A stretch of DNA of 64,000 nt from Variovorax boronicumulans (GCF_030812215.1 NZ_JAUSSG010000005.1:1-64000); one strand, 5' to 3'. Positions 18,888 to 27,943 are shown, counted from the first letter of the stretch. A program made the numbers and translations. The notes: generated from the letters alone by a model not told the origin.

Positions 18888-19868
18888 TTGGACAATGGCG
18901 ACGACATCGAAGGCGACGCGTCCCTTCTCAGCATCAGGCTGCTGCGCCTGTTCGACCTGCTCTACAGCACGAACAGCGTCACGCGGGCCGGCGAGGCGAT
19001 GGGCCAGAGCCAGCCGACCGTGAGCAACTGGCTCGCAAGGCTGCGCCGCCAGCTGGACGACGAACTCTTCGTTCGCACCACCACCGGCATGCAGCCCACG
19101 CCGCGCGCGCAGCAGCTGATCGTGCCGGTGCGAGAAGCCCTGGCCGCACTGCGTCGCGTGTCCGCGCCCGCCGAAGCCTTCGACCCGACGGTCGCGACAC
19201 GGCGCTTTCGCATCTGCATGACGGATGCCAGCCACATCACCCTGCTGCCGCGCTTGCTGGTGCATGTAAGGGCGGTCGCACCCGGCGTTCGCCTGGAGGC
19301 CGCGCGGATCGACGAGCAAACCGCCCAAGCGTTGCAATCCGGCGAGGCGGACCTCGCGATCGGCCTGGTACCCCAGCTCGAGTCGGGCTTCTACCAGCAG
19401 GTTCTTTATCCACAGGACTGGGTGTGCCTCGTGAACGCACGCCACCCTCGCATCGGCATCAAGGGATTGGACCTGCGCGAATACAAGGCCGAGGCCCATG
19501 TCGGCATCGTCGGGGGAACTGGCGCCCTGTTGCTGGAGGCGGCACTGCAGCGGCAAAAGGTCGCGCGGCGTGTCCTGCTGGAGTTGCCGGGGTTTCTTGG
19601 CCTGGCGGCCGTTGTGTCCACGACCGATCTGATCGCGACCGTACCGCGTCATATCGGCGAAACCCTCGCCAATTCAAGCGGGGGCGCCTTGAAGGTTCAC
19701 GATTGTCCGGTGCGAGTGCCGCCGTTCACCGTCAAACAGCACTGGCATGCCCGCTACCACCAAGACCCAGCCAGTCGCTGGCTGCGCGCATTGTGCGAGG
19801 AGTTGTTCGCGCCCAAGGCCTTGAAGGCCAGGCCACGGAACCGGTTGCCCGAAGGGCATGCGTTCTGA
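18888..19868 (+). CDS. LysR-family transcriptional regulator
   Basis: 326 residues from a TTG start preceded by GGAGGTG. The winged helix-turn-helix is LRLFDLLYSTNSVTRAGEAM followed by GQSQPTVSNWLARLRRQLDD and ELFVRTTTGMQPTPRAQQL; the C-terminal two-lobe effector domain follows from about residue 95. Divergent orientation to the aroQ/aroE/CoA-transferase operon indicates that it probably controls that operon in response to an aromatic or carboxylic acid. Confidence 0.92.
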   Translation: MDNGDDIEGDASLLSIRLLRLFDLLYSTNSVTRAGEAMGQSQPTVSNWLARLRRQLDDELFVRTTTGMQPTPRAQQLIVPVREALAALRRVSAPAEAFDPTVATRRFRICMTDASHITLLPRLLVHVRAVAPGVRLEAARIDEQTAQALQSGEADLAIGLVPQLESGFYQQVLYPQDWVCLVNARHPRIGIKGLDLREYKAEAHVGIVGGTGALLLEAALQRQKVARRVLLELPGFLGLAAVVSTTDLIATVPRHIGETLANSSGGALKVHDCPVRVPPFTVKQHWHARYHQDPASRWLRALCEELFAPKALKARPRNRLPEGHAF

Positions 19869-20012
19869 GGCCACGCACTTCTGTTTCTGCTTGGGCCCGG
19901 ACACAGAAGGACCTCACCGCCGGCCAGATACCGGAACGCACACCGACGAACCGCAGCTCCAGCTTCATCTGATGTTCATTTTTCGTTCGACCTGGCGCCG
20001 TTAAAGTTCGCC

Positions 20013-21656
20013 ATGTTTCGCCTACGCCTGTCTCTCGCATTTGCCGTTCTCGTTGCACTGGTCTGCGTTCATGCCGGCTTCGTCTATTGGGGATCGAACC
20101 GGGTCAACGACTACGCGCAGCACAGTCGCCTGGCCAGCGACATCCTTTTGGAACTGCTGGAGCTGTCGGCCAGCAAACAAAGACTGCGCGTGTGGGCTTC
20201 CCAGCAACTGATGGACGCGAACGCCTCGCCGGAGGTGCGCGACAGCCAGCTGGCGCGCATGCAGGCCAGCACGGAAGCCCTCCGTCAGCTCGCCCGGCGC
20301 GACCTGGCGCTCTGGGGTGAAATTTCGGCGCGCGAGGGCACGCCGATCCCGCCCGAGATCGATCAGCTCGCCGCGGTCAGCGACCTGCTCGACGACAACA
20401 TCGCCGCGGTCAGGGCCCGGCTGGTGAAGCTCGCGCCGCTGGAGCGCGGCGCCGAGTTCGCCAGCGTCTGGCAGGAACTCAACGAAGTGTTCGACAAGGC
20501 GCGCGGCCGCGATCTTCGCGAACTGATCAACGGCGCCATCGAGCGGCAGCGCAATGTGGTGCCTGTGGCCCGCGCCGCCACTGAACGCGGGCTGGACCAG
20601 CTGCGCCAGCAGTCCATCGGCCTGGCGGTCGTCACGTTCGCGGCAGCCATCGTGCTCGCGCTCTACCTCAAGCGCCGGCTTCAGCGTCCGCTGGATCGCC
20701 TGCTCGCGGGCACGCAGGCGCTGCGTGCCGGTTCGCTCGACCATCGCATCGCTCTCGGCTCGCGCGATGAGTTCGATCATGTGGCCGAGCACTTCAACTC
20801 GATGGCAGCCGAACTGCAGCGCCACCGGCAGGACGCCGACGCCGCGCGCCGACGCCTCGAAGACGCCGTGCTGGAACGCACCAGCGAACTGAGCGCCGCG
20901 CACGAGACACTGCAGCAGGTCGACCAGCGGCGACGCCAGCTGCTGGCCGACCTGAGCCATGAGCTCCGGACGCCTGCGACAGCCATTCGCGGCGAGGCGG
21001 AGATCGCCTTGCGCGGCGCAGAAAAGCCGCAGATGGAATACCGGGAGACGCTGACGCGCATCGTGGGTGGCGTAAAGCAGTTGACCGGCGTGATCGACGA
21101 TCTGTTGCTGGTCGCCAGAGCGGAGGCCGATCAGCTGGCGATGCGGTTCGGCGAAGTCGATCTGCCGGAGCTCCTTGGCGACGTCACCGACATGGCCAGC
21201 GCGCTGGGTGCACGCCATGAGGTTCGCGTGCTGCTCGAAGCCATCGACGTCGACATTCCGCCGGTGGTGCTGCAAGCCGATGCCGACCGCTTGCGGCAGG
21301 CCCTCGTGATCGTGCTCGACAACGCGGTGCGCTACTCGCGCCAGGACGGCACCGTGCGGGTCAGCTGGCAGCTCGCTCCGGAGGACGAAGAGGGGCGCAG
21401 CCGCGTGCGCGTGCGCGTGGTCGATGAAGGCATCGGCATCGATGCGGATGAGTTGCCGAAGGTGTTCGACCGGTTCGTGCGTGGCCGTCGGGCGCGCGTG
21501 CATCGCGCCGACGGAACCGGCATCGGCCTGTCCATTGCGCAGGCCATCGTCCATGCACACCACGGCAGCATCGGGCTCGAGAGCATCCCGCTGCAGGGCA
21601 CGACCGTATGGATCGAGCTGCCGTGCCATTTCTCCTTCCAGACACAAGAAACATGA
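20013..21656 (+). CDS. Two-component sensor histidine kinase
   Basis: 547 residues. Transmembrane helices at about 5-26 and 200-220 bracket a periplasmic helical domain of some 170 residues; HAMP at about 221-275, a coiled coil to 305, HisKA with DLSHELRTPATAI (H316) and a HATPase domain with VLDNAVRYS (N box), DEGIGID (G1) and GTGIGLSIAQAI (G2). It phosphorylates the response regulator encoded next, whose ATG overlaps its stop codon. The sensor part is mostly helical and gives no clue to the signal. Confidence 0.95.
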   Translation: MFRLRLSLAFAVLVALVCVHAGFVYWGSNRVNDYAQHSRLASDILLELLELSASKQRLRVWASQQLMDANASPEVRDSQLARMQASTEALRQLARRDLALWGEISAREGTPIPPEIDQLAAVSDLLDDNIAAVRARLVKLAPLERGAEFASVWQELNEVFDKARGRDLRELINGAIERQRNVVPVARAATERGLDQLRQQSIGLAVVTFAAAIVLALYLKRRLQRPLDRLLAGTQALRAGSLDHRIALGSRDEFDHVAEHFNSMAAELQRHRQDADAARRRLEDAVLERTSELSAAHETLQQVDQRRRQLLADLSHELRTPATAIRGEAEIALRGAEKPQMEYRETLTRIVGGVKQLTGVIDDLLLVARAEADQLAMRFGEVDLPELLGDVTDMASALGARHEVRVLLEAIDVDIPPVVLQADADRLRQALVIVLDNAVRYSRQDGTVRVSWQLAPEDEEGRSRVRVRVVDEGIGIDADELPKVFDRFVRGRRARVHRADGTGIGLSIAQAIVHAHHGSIGLESIPLQGTTVWIELPCHFSFQTQET

Positions 21657-22336
21657 ATATCCTGGTTGTCGAAGACGACGCACGCGTCGCCGACTTTTTG
21701 CAGCGGGGCCTCGGCGCCGAGGGTTACCGCGTGCAGCTGGCCCGCACCGGCCCCGAAGGCCTGTCCCTCGCGCGCAGCAGCGACCTGTCGCTGCTGCTGC
21801 TCGACTTGATGCTTCCCGGCCTGAGCGGCCTGGAGCTGTGCCAGACCTTGCGCGCCGAAGGTCACCACGTGCCGGTCCTGATGCTCACGGCGCTCAGCAA
21901 CACACAGGACAAGGTGAGCGGCCTGCGCCTGGGCGCGGACGACTATCTCACCAAGCCCTTTGCCTTCGAGGAGCTGCTCGCGCGCATCGAGGCGCTGCTG
22001 CGCCGCGGCCGCGAAATGCGGCCACGGGCCACCACGCTGCAGGTGGCAGACCTCGTGCTCGACCGCGAGCGCATGTCTGTGACGCGGGCCGGCAAGCCCG
22101 TGGCGCTGACAGCCAAGGAGCTCGCGTTTCTCGAGCTGCTGATGACTGCGCCCGGCCGGGTCTACAGCCGCGAACGCATCCTCTCCAACGTCTGGGGCAC
22201 CAACGAAGATCCGCTGACCAACATCGTCGACGTCTATGTGCGGCGCCTGCGCAGCAAGATCGACGACGGCCATCCCGTGGCTTTGCTGCAGACGGTCCGC
22301 GGCCTGGGCTACCGGCTGGATCCCACCCCGGCCTGA
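21653..22336 (+). CDS. OmpR-family response regulator
   Basis: 227 residues from the ATG at 21653, which overlaps the kinase stop. Receiver domain with phosphoacceptor D51 (LLLLDLMLPG) and K101 (YLTKPFAFEE); the C-terminal winged helix has LTAKELAFLELLMTAPGRVY, DVYVRRLRSKID and TVRGLGYRLD. Direct repeats of the QseB/PmrA style about 80-130 bp downstream of its stop suggest a target gene just beyond. Confidence 0.96.
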   Translation: MNILVVEDDARVADFLQRGLGAEGYRVQLARTGPEGLSLARSSDLSLLLLDLMLPGLSGLELCQTLRAEGHHVPVLMLTALSNTQDKVSGLRLGADDYLTKPFAFEELLARIEALLRRGREMRPRATTLQVADLVLDRERMSVTRAGKPVALTAKELAFLELLMTAPGRVYSRERILSNVWGTNEDPLTNIVDVYVRRLRSKIDDGHPVALLQTVRGLGYRLDPTPA

Positions 22337-22414
22337 GCGAAGGCGGTCGGCGGCGCAGGTGCATGCCTGCTCCCGCAAGCAGCGGCGGCGCCGTGCGGTG
22401 AGGTTTGTTCGGTT

Positions 22415-22464
22415 GTTAATGCCGCATTCATCTTTCGCGCAAATCCGCTTAATGCGCGATTCAT
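22415..22464 (+). promoter_or_regulatory. Duplicated response-regulator-type boxes
   Basis: GTTAAT-GCCGC-ATTCAT at 22415-22431 and CTTAAT-GCGCG-ATTCAT at 22448-22464 are two near-identical six-N5-six boxes with 33-bp phasing (three helical turns). They resemble the PmrA/QseB box (CTTAAT-N5-CTTAAT). They lie 167-216 bp upstream of the periplasmic-protein gene. The rest of 22337-22630 holds no gene. Confidence 0.5.
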
Positions 22465-22630
22465 TCCCTGTGCATCCGGCGCTGGTGCAATCAAGTTCTC
22501 GGGTCGGGCAATCGCTGGCATCGATCGGAATACCGAGGTGAAGTGCGTGACGGATTGATTCCGCGCGCTCATGCCTCGCCGATCTGTCGCACCGACCCGT
22601 TCACTTGAACCATCTCAACCGGAACCGAAC

Positions 22631-23194
22631 ATGAAGAAACTCGCGCAAGTCGCCATCGCCACTTTCCTGATCGGAGGCGCGATCCTGCCGGCCGCTGCCA
22701 AGAACAAGGTCGCCGACCACGACATCACCGAGGCAGAGGTCCTGACTGCCCAGCGCGACTGGTGCAAGGCACTGATCGCGATCAGCGCCGCGAACGCAAC
22801 CGGCGGCCAGGCGGCGGCGAAGGCCTTGGCAGAGAAGGTCATCGACAGCGCGTACGCATACCAGAAAGGCGTCGTGCTCTTCAAGCCGACGCTCGCAGCT
22901 TCGCCGCAGACCTTCCGCACCGCCCGCGATGGCGCGTTGGCTTACTTCGTTGGCGGAAACGCAGCCTTTCCGAACGACACCGGCTTCGCGCTGAAGGGCT
23001 GGACCCAATGCGAAATCCAGAACAGCGCCGTGCTCATCCACGACGATACGGCCAGCACGATGGGCAATGTGCTGTTCACCGGTCCTGACGGCAAGGTCAC
23101 CACCGTCGACAAGACCTGGACTTTCGTGAAGGACGATGCAGGCAAGCTTCGCATCGTCGTGCACCACTCGTCGCTGCCTTACGCCAGCCGCTGA
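22631..23194 (+). CDS. Small periplasmic protein, SnoaL-like fold
   Basis: 187 residues with a signal peptide MKKLAQVAIATFLIGGAILP ending at AAA. The mature part (AQRDWCKALIAIS, FKPTLAASPQTFR, ALAYFVGGNAAFPNDTGFAL, GKVTTVDKTWTFVKDD) reads like an NTF2/SnoaL-type cone and belongs to a family found widely in Burkholderiales; I recall misleading labels such as phosphoribosyl-AMP cyclohydrolase for relatives, which the sequence does not support. Function unknown. The position after a two-component system and its boxes suggests that it is a target of that system. Confidence 0.7.
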   Translation: MKKLAQVAIATFLIGGAILPAAAKNKVADHDITEAEVLTAQRDWCKALIAISAANATGGQAAAKALAEKVIDSAYAYQKGVVLFKPTLAASPQTFRTARDGALAYFVGGNAAFPNDTGFALKGWTQCEIQNSAVLIHDDTASTMGNVLFTGPDGKVTTVDKTWTFVKDDAGKLRIVVHHSSLPYASR

Positions 23195-23425
23195 GCAATT
23201 CGTCCAGCCCGGCAGGCTCCGGCACACGCGCAGGACCGAGGCCCCGACAAGGCCATCCGGCTGGCGGTGCCGGTCATGCGCATGCTGCCCCTCGCGATCG
23301 CCGTCTCGGTGCGGACGGAAGCCCAGGCGCTCGGCCAAGGTGGTCAAGGACAACGCACCTCGCTTGCGTAGAACGCGGCGGGCTCGTTCGCAGCGGCCGC
23401 ATCCGCGCATTCACAATAGCGCCGC

Positions 23426-24649
23426 ATGACTCCCACGACGCCCGCCCCTGCCTCCACCCCTCGCCCCATCCGCACCGCCGCCACGCTGGTCGTGCTGCGC
23501 GACGGCAGCGAAGGCCTCGAAGCCCTGATGCTGCGCCGGGCCGAGAAAGCGAATGACCAGAACAGCGGCGCGAGCGTCTTCCCGGGCGGCGTGGTCGATG
23601 CGCACGACCGCCACCTGCATCCGCTGTGCGCGGGTCTTGACGATGCCGCGGCCAGCGCGCGCCTGGCGGTGCCCGAAGGCGGGCTCGACTTCTACGCGGC
23701 CGCGATCCGCGAATGCTTCGAGGAGGCCGGACTTCTCTTCGCGAACGATGGCGCGGACCTTCCAGTCCGTCTGATCGACCTGCCCTCCGGCGAACTCACC
23801 ACGATGCGCGATGCCGCCGAACAAGGCACCGATGCGCTGCTCGCCATGTGCCGGCAGCGCGGCTGGCGCCTCGCCGGCGACCGCGTCGTCTACTTCGGCC
23901 ACTGGCTCACGCCGCCCGGCATGCCGCGCCGCTTCGACACGCGCTTCTTCGTCGCGCTGATGCCGGCGGGGCAAGAGGTGCACCCCGACGGCCGCGAGAC
24001 CGTCGAACACATGTGGCTTCGCCCGGCCGATGCGCTGGACCCGGCACGCGGCCTGAAGCTGATGAACGTGACGCGGCGCGTGCTGCAACAGCTCGATGCG
24101 TTCCAGCGCGCCGACGAATTCATGGCGCATGCGCGGCAACTGCGCGAGATTCCGCTGAACATGCCGAGGCTCGCGGACGGCCCCGAAGGCCGCCGCGCAG
24201 TGAACATCGAGGAGCCCGCGTACGACGAGATCGGCCACCTCGATCCCGAGGGGCGCGGGGATGCGCGCTATGCGCTCGAGGCGGGCCTCGTCACGCGGCT
24301 GTCCGACCGGGTGATTCGCGTGGTGGGCGGCGCCGGCGACAACAGCTACCTTGTCGGCGGATCGGCAGGCTGGGCACTGATCGGCCCCGCGCCGCTGGAC
24401 GATGCCCTTCGCGCCGTCGCGCCCGGCCCCGTGCGCTGGACCGTCACGGCACAACCCGACTGGCCCGGCGACACGCTGGACCTCGGCGACGCCACGCTTC
24501 GGATGTTGAAGAGCGGCGAAGGCGTGCCAGGCTTCCTGCTGGTCGAGGAGCGCATGCTTTTCACAGCCCCGCATGTGACGACGATCGGAAAGAACGACGC
24601 CATCGCATGGATCGCTCCGTCACAAGGCTTCATCCGCCGCCCGTCCTGA
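23426..24649 (+). CDS. NUDIX hydrolase with degenerate metallo-beta-lactamase-like tail
   Basis: 407 residues. The N-terminal 250 residues form a NUDIX domain of the NUDT7/19-like type: ASVFPGGVVDAHD and AIRECFEEAGLLF (the RExxEExG core). The C-terminal 140 residues (DNSYLVGGSAGWALIGPAP, WTVTAQPDWPGDTLDLGD, EERMLFTAPHVTTI) align in order with an MBL-fold hydrolase, but the metal motif HxHxDH is missing and the domain is shortened. Relatives carry NUDIX plus intact MBL domains, so a decayed second domain is likely. The last 20 bp overlap the convergent MocR gene. Confidence 0.8.
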   Translation: MTPTTPAPASTPRPIRTAATLVVLRDGSEGLEALMLRRAEKANDQNSGASVFPGGVVDAHDRHLHPLCAGLDDAAASARLAVPEGGLDFYAAAIRECFEEAGLLFANDGADLPVRLIDLPSGELTTMRDAAEQGTDALLAMCRQRGWRLAGDRVVYFGHWLTPPGMPRRFDTRFFVALMPAGQEVHPDGRETVEHMWLRPADALDPARGLKLMNVTRRVLQQLDAFQRADEFMAHARQLREIPLNMPRLADGPEGRRAVNIEEPAYDEIGHLDPEGRGDARYALEAGLVTRLSDRVIRVVGGAGDNSYLVGGSAGWALIGPAPLDDALRAVAPGPVRWTVTAQPDWPGDTLDLGDATLRMLKSGEGVPGFLLVEERMLFTAPHVTTIGKNDAIAWIAPSQGFIRRPS

Positions 24650-26033
24650 GCGTCGCGTGCGGGTGCAGCGGATGCGCCAGCGTGTCAGCAATGAGCCGCA
24701 GCGCCTGATCGCACTGCTCCCGCGACATCGGCCCGCCCAGGCAGATGCGCACCGCGTCCGGCGGATCGCCATCGGTGGAGAACGCCGCGCTCGCCACCAC
24801 GCCCACGTTCTGCGTGCGCAGGTACGACGCGAACTCCACCGGGCTCCATCCCGGCGTGAGCGGCAGCCATGCATGAAAGCCTTCGGGATGCGCCTGCAAT
24901 CCACTGTCGCCCAGGTGGCGCATCGCAAGCAGTTGCCGCGCCATCGATTCGGCGCGCACCGCCTGCAGCATCGCCTCGGTCGTGCCGTCTTCCACCCACA
25001 GCGTCGTGAGCGCATTGGTGATCGGCGAGGCCATCACGGTGGTGGCGCGCATCGCGCCTGCGAGGCGCTGCGATTGCACCACCGTCGGTGAACACACATA
25101 GGCGCTGCGCAGCCCCGCGCCGAAGCACTTGGAGAACCCGCTCACGTAGTAGGTGAGCGCGGGGGCCAGCGTGGCGATGGTGGCGGGCGTCTGGCGCGGC
25201 AGCATGCCGTAGGCGTCGTCCTCGATGATCGGAATGGCGTAGCGCAGCGCCACATCGGCCAGCGCCTCGCGGCGTGCGCGCGACACGGTGCCGGCGGTCG
25301 GATTCAAGAGCGTCGGGTTGCAGTACAGCGCCTTGGGCTTGAGCGTCTTGCAAGCGTGCTCGAAGGCATCGGCGATGGGGCCGTCGTCGTCCAGCTGCAA
25401 CGCATGCAACTGCACCCCGAGCTGCGCCGCGATGGCCTTCACGCCCGGATAGGTGAGCGACTCCACGCAAATCAGTTCGCCCGGCCGCGCGAGCTGCGAG
25501 AACAGCGCGGTGAGCACGCCGTGGATGCCGGGGCACACGAGGATGCGGTCCACGCCCGCGTGCGGCACGAACGGGCGCAGCCACTGCATCGCCACCTCGC
25601 GGTCGTGCGCGGTGCCGCCGAAGTCCTGGTAGCGCAGCAAGTCGTGGAAGTCGATCTCGGCGAAGGCGCGGCTCGCGCTCTCGTGCAGCCGCGCCATCAG
25701 GTGTTCGTCGTCGGGCTCGGGCGGCATGTTCATCGTCATCTCGGCGCCGCTGCCGCCGCGCAGGCGCAGGCTCGGGCTGCCCGAGCGGATGAAGGTGCCG
25801 GTGCCCGCGCGCGAATCGATGAGCCCGCGCTTGCGCGCCTCGGCGTAGCCGCGCGCCACCGTCGTGTAGTTGAGGTCGAGGTCGGTCGCGAGCTCGCGCA
25901 ACGTGGGCAGGCGGTCGCGCACGCCCAGGCGCCCGGTCTTGATGTCGTCGGCGATCAGCTCGGCCAGCAGCAGGTAGGCGGGCCGGTCGCTGGTGCGCAG
26001 TTGCTTCTTCCAATGGGCGGTGATGGTGGTCAT
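24630..26033 (-). CDS. MocR-family GntR/aminotransferase regulator
   Basis: 467 residues. Winged HTH of GntR type at about 20-90 (RDRLPTLRELATDLDLNYTT, VARGYAEARKRGLIDSRAGTG) fused to a fold type I aminotransferase domain with the PLP lysine in VSGFSKCFGAG and PLP-phosphate/aspartate region IPIIEDDAYGML. MocR proteins use PLP or its adducts as effector and bind direct repeats. It is divergent from the Nit1C cluster across 356 bp that hold several TTGATYGCAT-type repeats, so it probably controls itself and/or nitB onwards. Confidence 0.93.
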   Translation of the reverse strand: MTTITAHWKKQLRTSDRPAYLLLAELIADDIKTGRLGVRDRLPTLRELATDLDLNYTTVARGYAEARKRGLIDSRAGTGTFIRSGSPSLRLRGGSGAEMTMNMPPEPDDEHLMARLHESASRAFAEIDFHDLLRYQDFGGTAHDREVAMQWLRPFVPHAGVDRILVCPGIHGVLTALFSQLARPGELICVESLTYPGVKAIAAQLGVQLHALQLDDDGPIADAFEHACKTLKPKALYCNPTLLNPTAGTVSRARREALADVALRYAIPIIEDDAYGMLPRQTPATIATLAPALTYYVSGFSKCFGAGLRSAYVCSPTVVQSQRLAGAMRATTVMASPITNALTTLWVEDGTTEAMLQAVRAESMARQLLAMRHLGDSGLQAHPEGFHAWLPLTPGWSPVEFASYLRTQNVGVVASAAFSTDGDPPDAVRICLGGPMSREQCDQALRLIADTLAHPLHPHATLRTGGG

Positions 26034-26042
26034 CGTGCGGAG

Positions 26043-26065
26043 TTGATTGCATCCATTGATTGCAT
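26043..26065. promoter_or_regulatory. Direct repeats next to MocR gene
   Basis: TTGATTGCAT occurs at 26043-26052 and again at 26056-26065, a 13-bp period, only 10-32 bp from the MocR start codon. An inverted CCGATCAA follows at 26073-26080. Direct repeats with this spacing are usual for MocR-type operators; autoregulation is likely. Confidence 0.6.
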
Positions 26066-26153
26066 CGGGTCACCGATCAACATGCATGAATCGCGCCCGC
26101 CCCACAGCGTGGGCGCAGGGGCCGGATGCTTCGATCAGGTGCGATCAACCCCC

Positions 26154-26305
26154 TTGATCGGGTGCATTGATCGCATGGCGAATGCGTCGTCGCGGTGCAA
26201 AAACCGGCCGCGGGGTGACCCGCTCGTGCGTCTTTGCGGCCGCCCAAAAATTTTTTATCCGCATGCGGCCCGCACCGCTGCGCATTGATCGCGCATTGAT
26301 CGCAC
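26154..26305. promoter_or_regulatory. Further TTGATYG direct repeats on the nit side
   Basis: TTGATCGGGT at 26154 and TTGATCGCAT at 26167 repeat the 13-bp period of the MocR-proximal pair. Another pair, TTGATCGCGC at 26285 and TTGATCGCAC at 26296 (11-bp period), lies just upstream of the sigma-54-type promoter, and an inverted copy TGCGATCAA is at 26140-26148. These are candidate activator sites for nitB. Confidence 0.6.
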
Positions 26306-26321
26306 GAACCCGCCCGCGCGC

Positions 26322-26337
26322 TGGCACATCGCCTGCG
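26322..26337 (+). promoter_or_regulatory. Sigma-54-type (-24/-12) promoter upstream of nitB
   Basis: TGGCAC-N5-CCTGC has GG at 26323-26324 and GC at 26335-26336 separated by exactly 10 bases, matching the sigma-54 consensus spacing, 53 bp before the nitB ATG. Such promoters need an enhancer-binding protein, and none is encoded nearby. Confidence 0.55.
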
Positions 26338-26389
26338 AAGGAAAAGGCACGCAAGACCTGCGTGTCCAACCACCCAACCGGAGTCCCCC

Positions 26390-26872
26390 ATGCCCAAAGT
26401 CACCCGCCCCCGCAACGAGAAAGGCGAGTTCCTCGTCGACTACGAAGAGAAGGTGTTCGAAGACGTCAAGGCCGAGCCTGGCGAAAAGGCGCTCGTCACC
26501 TTCCACACCGTGGCCTTCGAGGGCTCCATCGGCTTCGTGAACCTGCTGCAGGCCACAAGGCTCCGGCGCAAGGGCTACGAGACCTCTGTGCTGCTCTACG
26601 GCCCCGGCGTGACGCTGGGCGTGCAGCGCGGCTTTCCGACGCTGGGCGACGAGGCCTTTCCGGGCCATCAGAACTTCAACAAGCAGATCAGCAAGTTCAT
26701 GGAAGAAGGCGGCAAGGTGTACGCCTGTCGTTTCGCGCTGCAGGCGCTGTACGGCCACGGCGAAGGCGCGCTGATCGAGGGCATCACGCCGATCAATCCG
26801 CTCGACGTGCTCGACCTCGTGCTGCTGCACAAGAAGGCCGGCGCGGTGATCCTAGATACCTGGACGCTGTAA
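26390..26872 (+). CDS. nitB: Nit1C protein NitB (MSMEG_0572/Sll0783 family)
   Basis: 160 residues with no known fold function, recognised by family features [40 protein letters not shown] and LEEGG-type [16 protein letters not shown] (a DsrE-like layout). First gene of the conserved seven-gene Nit1C cluster; starts at ATG 26390 with CCGGAG upstream. In Pseudomonas the cluster has been linked with growth on cyanide as nitrogen source; the role of this protein there is not defined. Confidence 0.88.
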   Translation: MPKVTRPRNEKGEFLVDYEEKVFEDVKAEPGEKALVTFHTVAFEGSIGFVNLLQATRLRRKGYETSVLLYGPGVTLGVQRGFPTLGDEAFPGHQNFNKQISKFMEEGGKVYACRFALQALYGHGEGALIEGITPINPLDVLDLVLLHKKAGAVILDTWTL

Positions 26873-26887
26873 GGCAGGACCCGAGCG

Positions 26888-27943
26888 ATGGCTTCCCCAC
26901 CCCGCATCGTGCGTGCCGCGGCGATCCAGATCGCGCCCGACTTCGAGCGCCCCGACGGCACGCTCGACCGGGTATGCAGCGCCATCGACGAGGCCGCGGC
27001 CAAGGGCGCGCAACTCGCGGTTTTCCCCGAGACCTTCGTGCCCTACTACCCCTACTTCAGCTTCGTGTTGCCGCCTGTGCTGCAGGGCGCGCCGCACCTG
27101 CAGCTGGCGGAGCGCGCGGTGGTCGTGCCCGGCCCGGTCACGCAGGCCGTGGCCGAGCGGGCCCGCGCGCGGAACATGGTGGTGGTGCTCGGCGTGAACG
27201 AGCGCGACCACGGCAGCCTCTACAACACGCAACTGGTGTTCGATGCCGACGGCACGCTCGTGCTCAAGCGCCGGAAGATCACGCCGACGTACCACGAGCG
27301 CATGGTGTGGGGCATGGGCGACGGCGCGGGCCTGAAGGTGGTGGACACCGCCATCGGCCGCGTCGGTGCGCTTGCGTGCTGGGAGCACTACAACCCGCTC
27401 GCGCGCTATGCGTTGATGGCGCAGCACGAAGAGATCCACTGCGCACAGTTCCCCGGCTCGCTGGTCGGTCCGATCTTCGCGGACCAGATGGAAGTGACCA
27501 TCCGCCACCACGCGCTGGAGTCCGGCTGCTTCGTGGTCAACGCCACCGGCTGGCTCACCGACGAGCAGATCCGCTCGGTCACGCCCGATGCCAACCTGCA
27601 GAAGGCACTGCGCGGCGGCTGCCACACCGCCATGGTCTCGCCCGAGGGCAAGCACCTCGCGCCGCCGCTCACCGAGGGCGAAGGCATGGTGATCGCCGAC
27701 CTCGACATGGCGCTCATCGCCAAGCGCAAGCGAATGATGGATTCGGTCGGCCACTACGCGCGGCCCGAGCTGCTGTCGCTCGCCATCAACGACCGGCCGG
27801 CGCAGACGACCGTGCCGATGCATCTCACGCAAACCCAACCCCTCGTTCAACGGAGCCCGGACCATGACCACCACCACGACGACGCAGCAAGACAGCCGGC
27901 AACTGATGACCGAGCTCCAGTCCTTCGGGTTGCGGCTGGTTGA
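26888..27943 (+). CDS. nitC: Nit1C nitrilase
   Basis: 351-residue carbon-nitrogen hydrolase of nitrilase branch 1 (sll0784 type). The catalytic triad is visible as E48 ([12 protein letters not shown]), K130 ([17 protein letters not shown]) and C164 ([18 protein letters not shown]). It should convert nitriles or cyanide-derived adducts to acids and ammonia. The last 26 codons overlap nitD in another frame, and the C-terminal tail (rich in H, D and Q) looks like read-through into the nitD start region rather than family sequence. Confidence 0.93.
   Translation: MASPPRIVRAAAIQIAPDFERPDGTLDRVCSAIDEAAAKGAQLAVFPETFVPYYPYFSFVLPPVLQGAPHLQLAERAVVVPGPVTQAVAERARARNMVVVLGVNERDHGSLYNTQLVFDADGTLVLKRRKITPTYHERMVWGMGDGAGLKVVDTAIGRVGALACWEHYNPLARYALMAQHEEIHCAQFPGSLVGPIFADQMEVTIRHHALESGCFVVNATGWLTDEQIRSVTPDANLQKALRGGCHTAMVSPEGKHLAPPLTEGEGMVIADLDMALIAKRKRMMDSVGHYARPELLSLAINDRPAQTTVPMHLTQTQPLVQRSPDHDHHHDDAARQPATDDRAPVLRVAAG

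Larger units (their letters stand above)
26034..26389. other. Divergent control region between MocR gene and Nit1C
   Basis: No gene. It contains at least six TTGAT-centred half-sites in both orientations and a sigma-54-type promoter close to nitB; these are listed separately. A Shine-Dalgarno-like CCGGAG precedes the nitB ATG. Confidence 0.7.

Noticed and set aside
26167-27867. 566-codon plus-strand frame over nitB and nitC
   Set aside because: Arg/Pro/Gly-rich shadow frame; nitB and nitC are recognised in other frames with their motifs.
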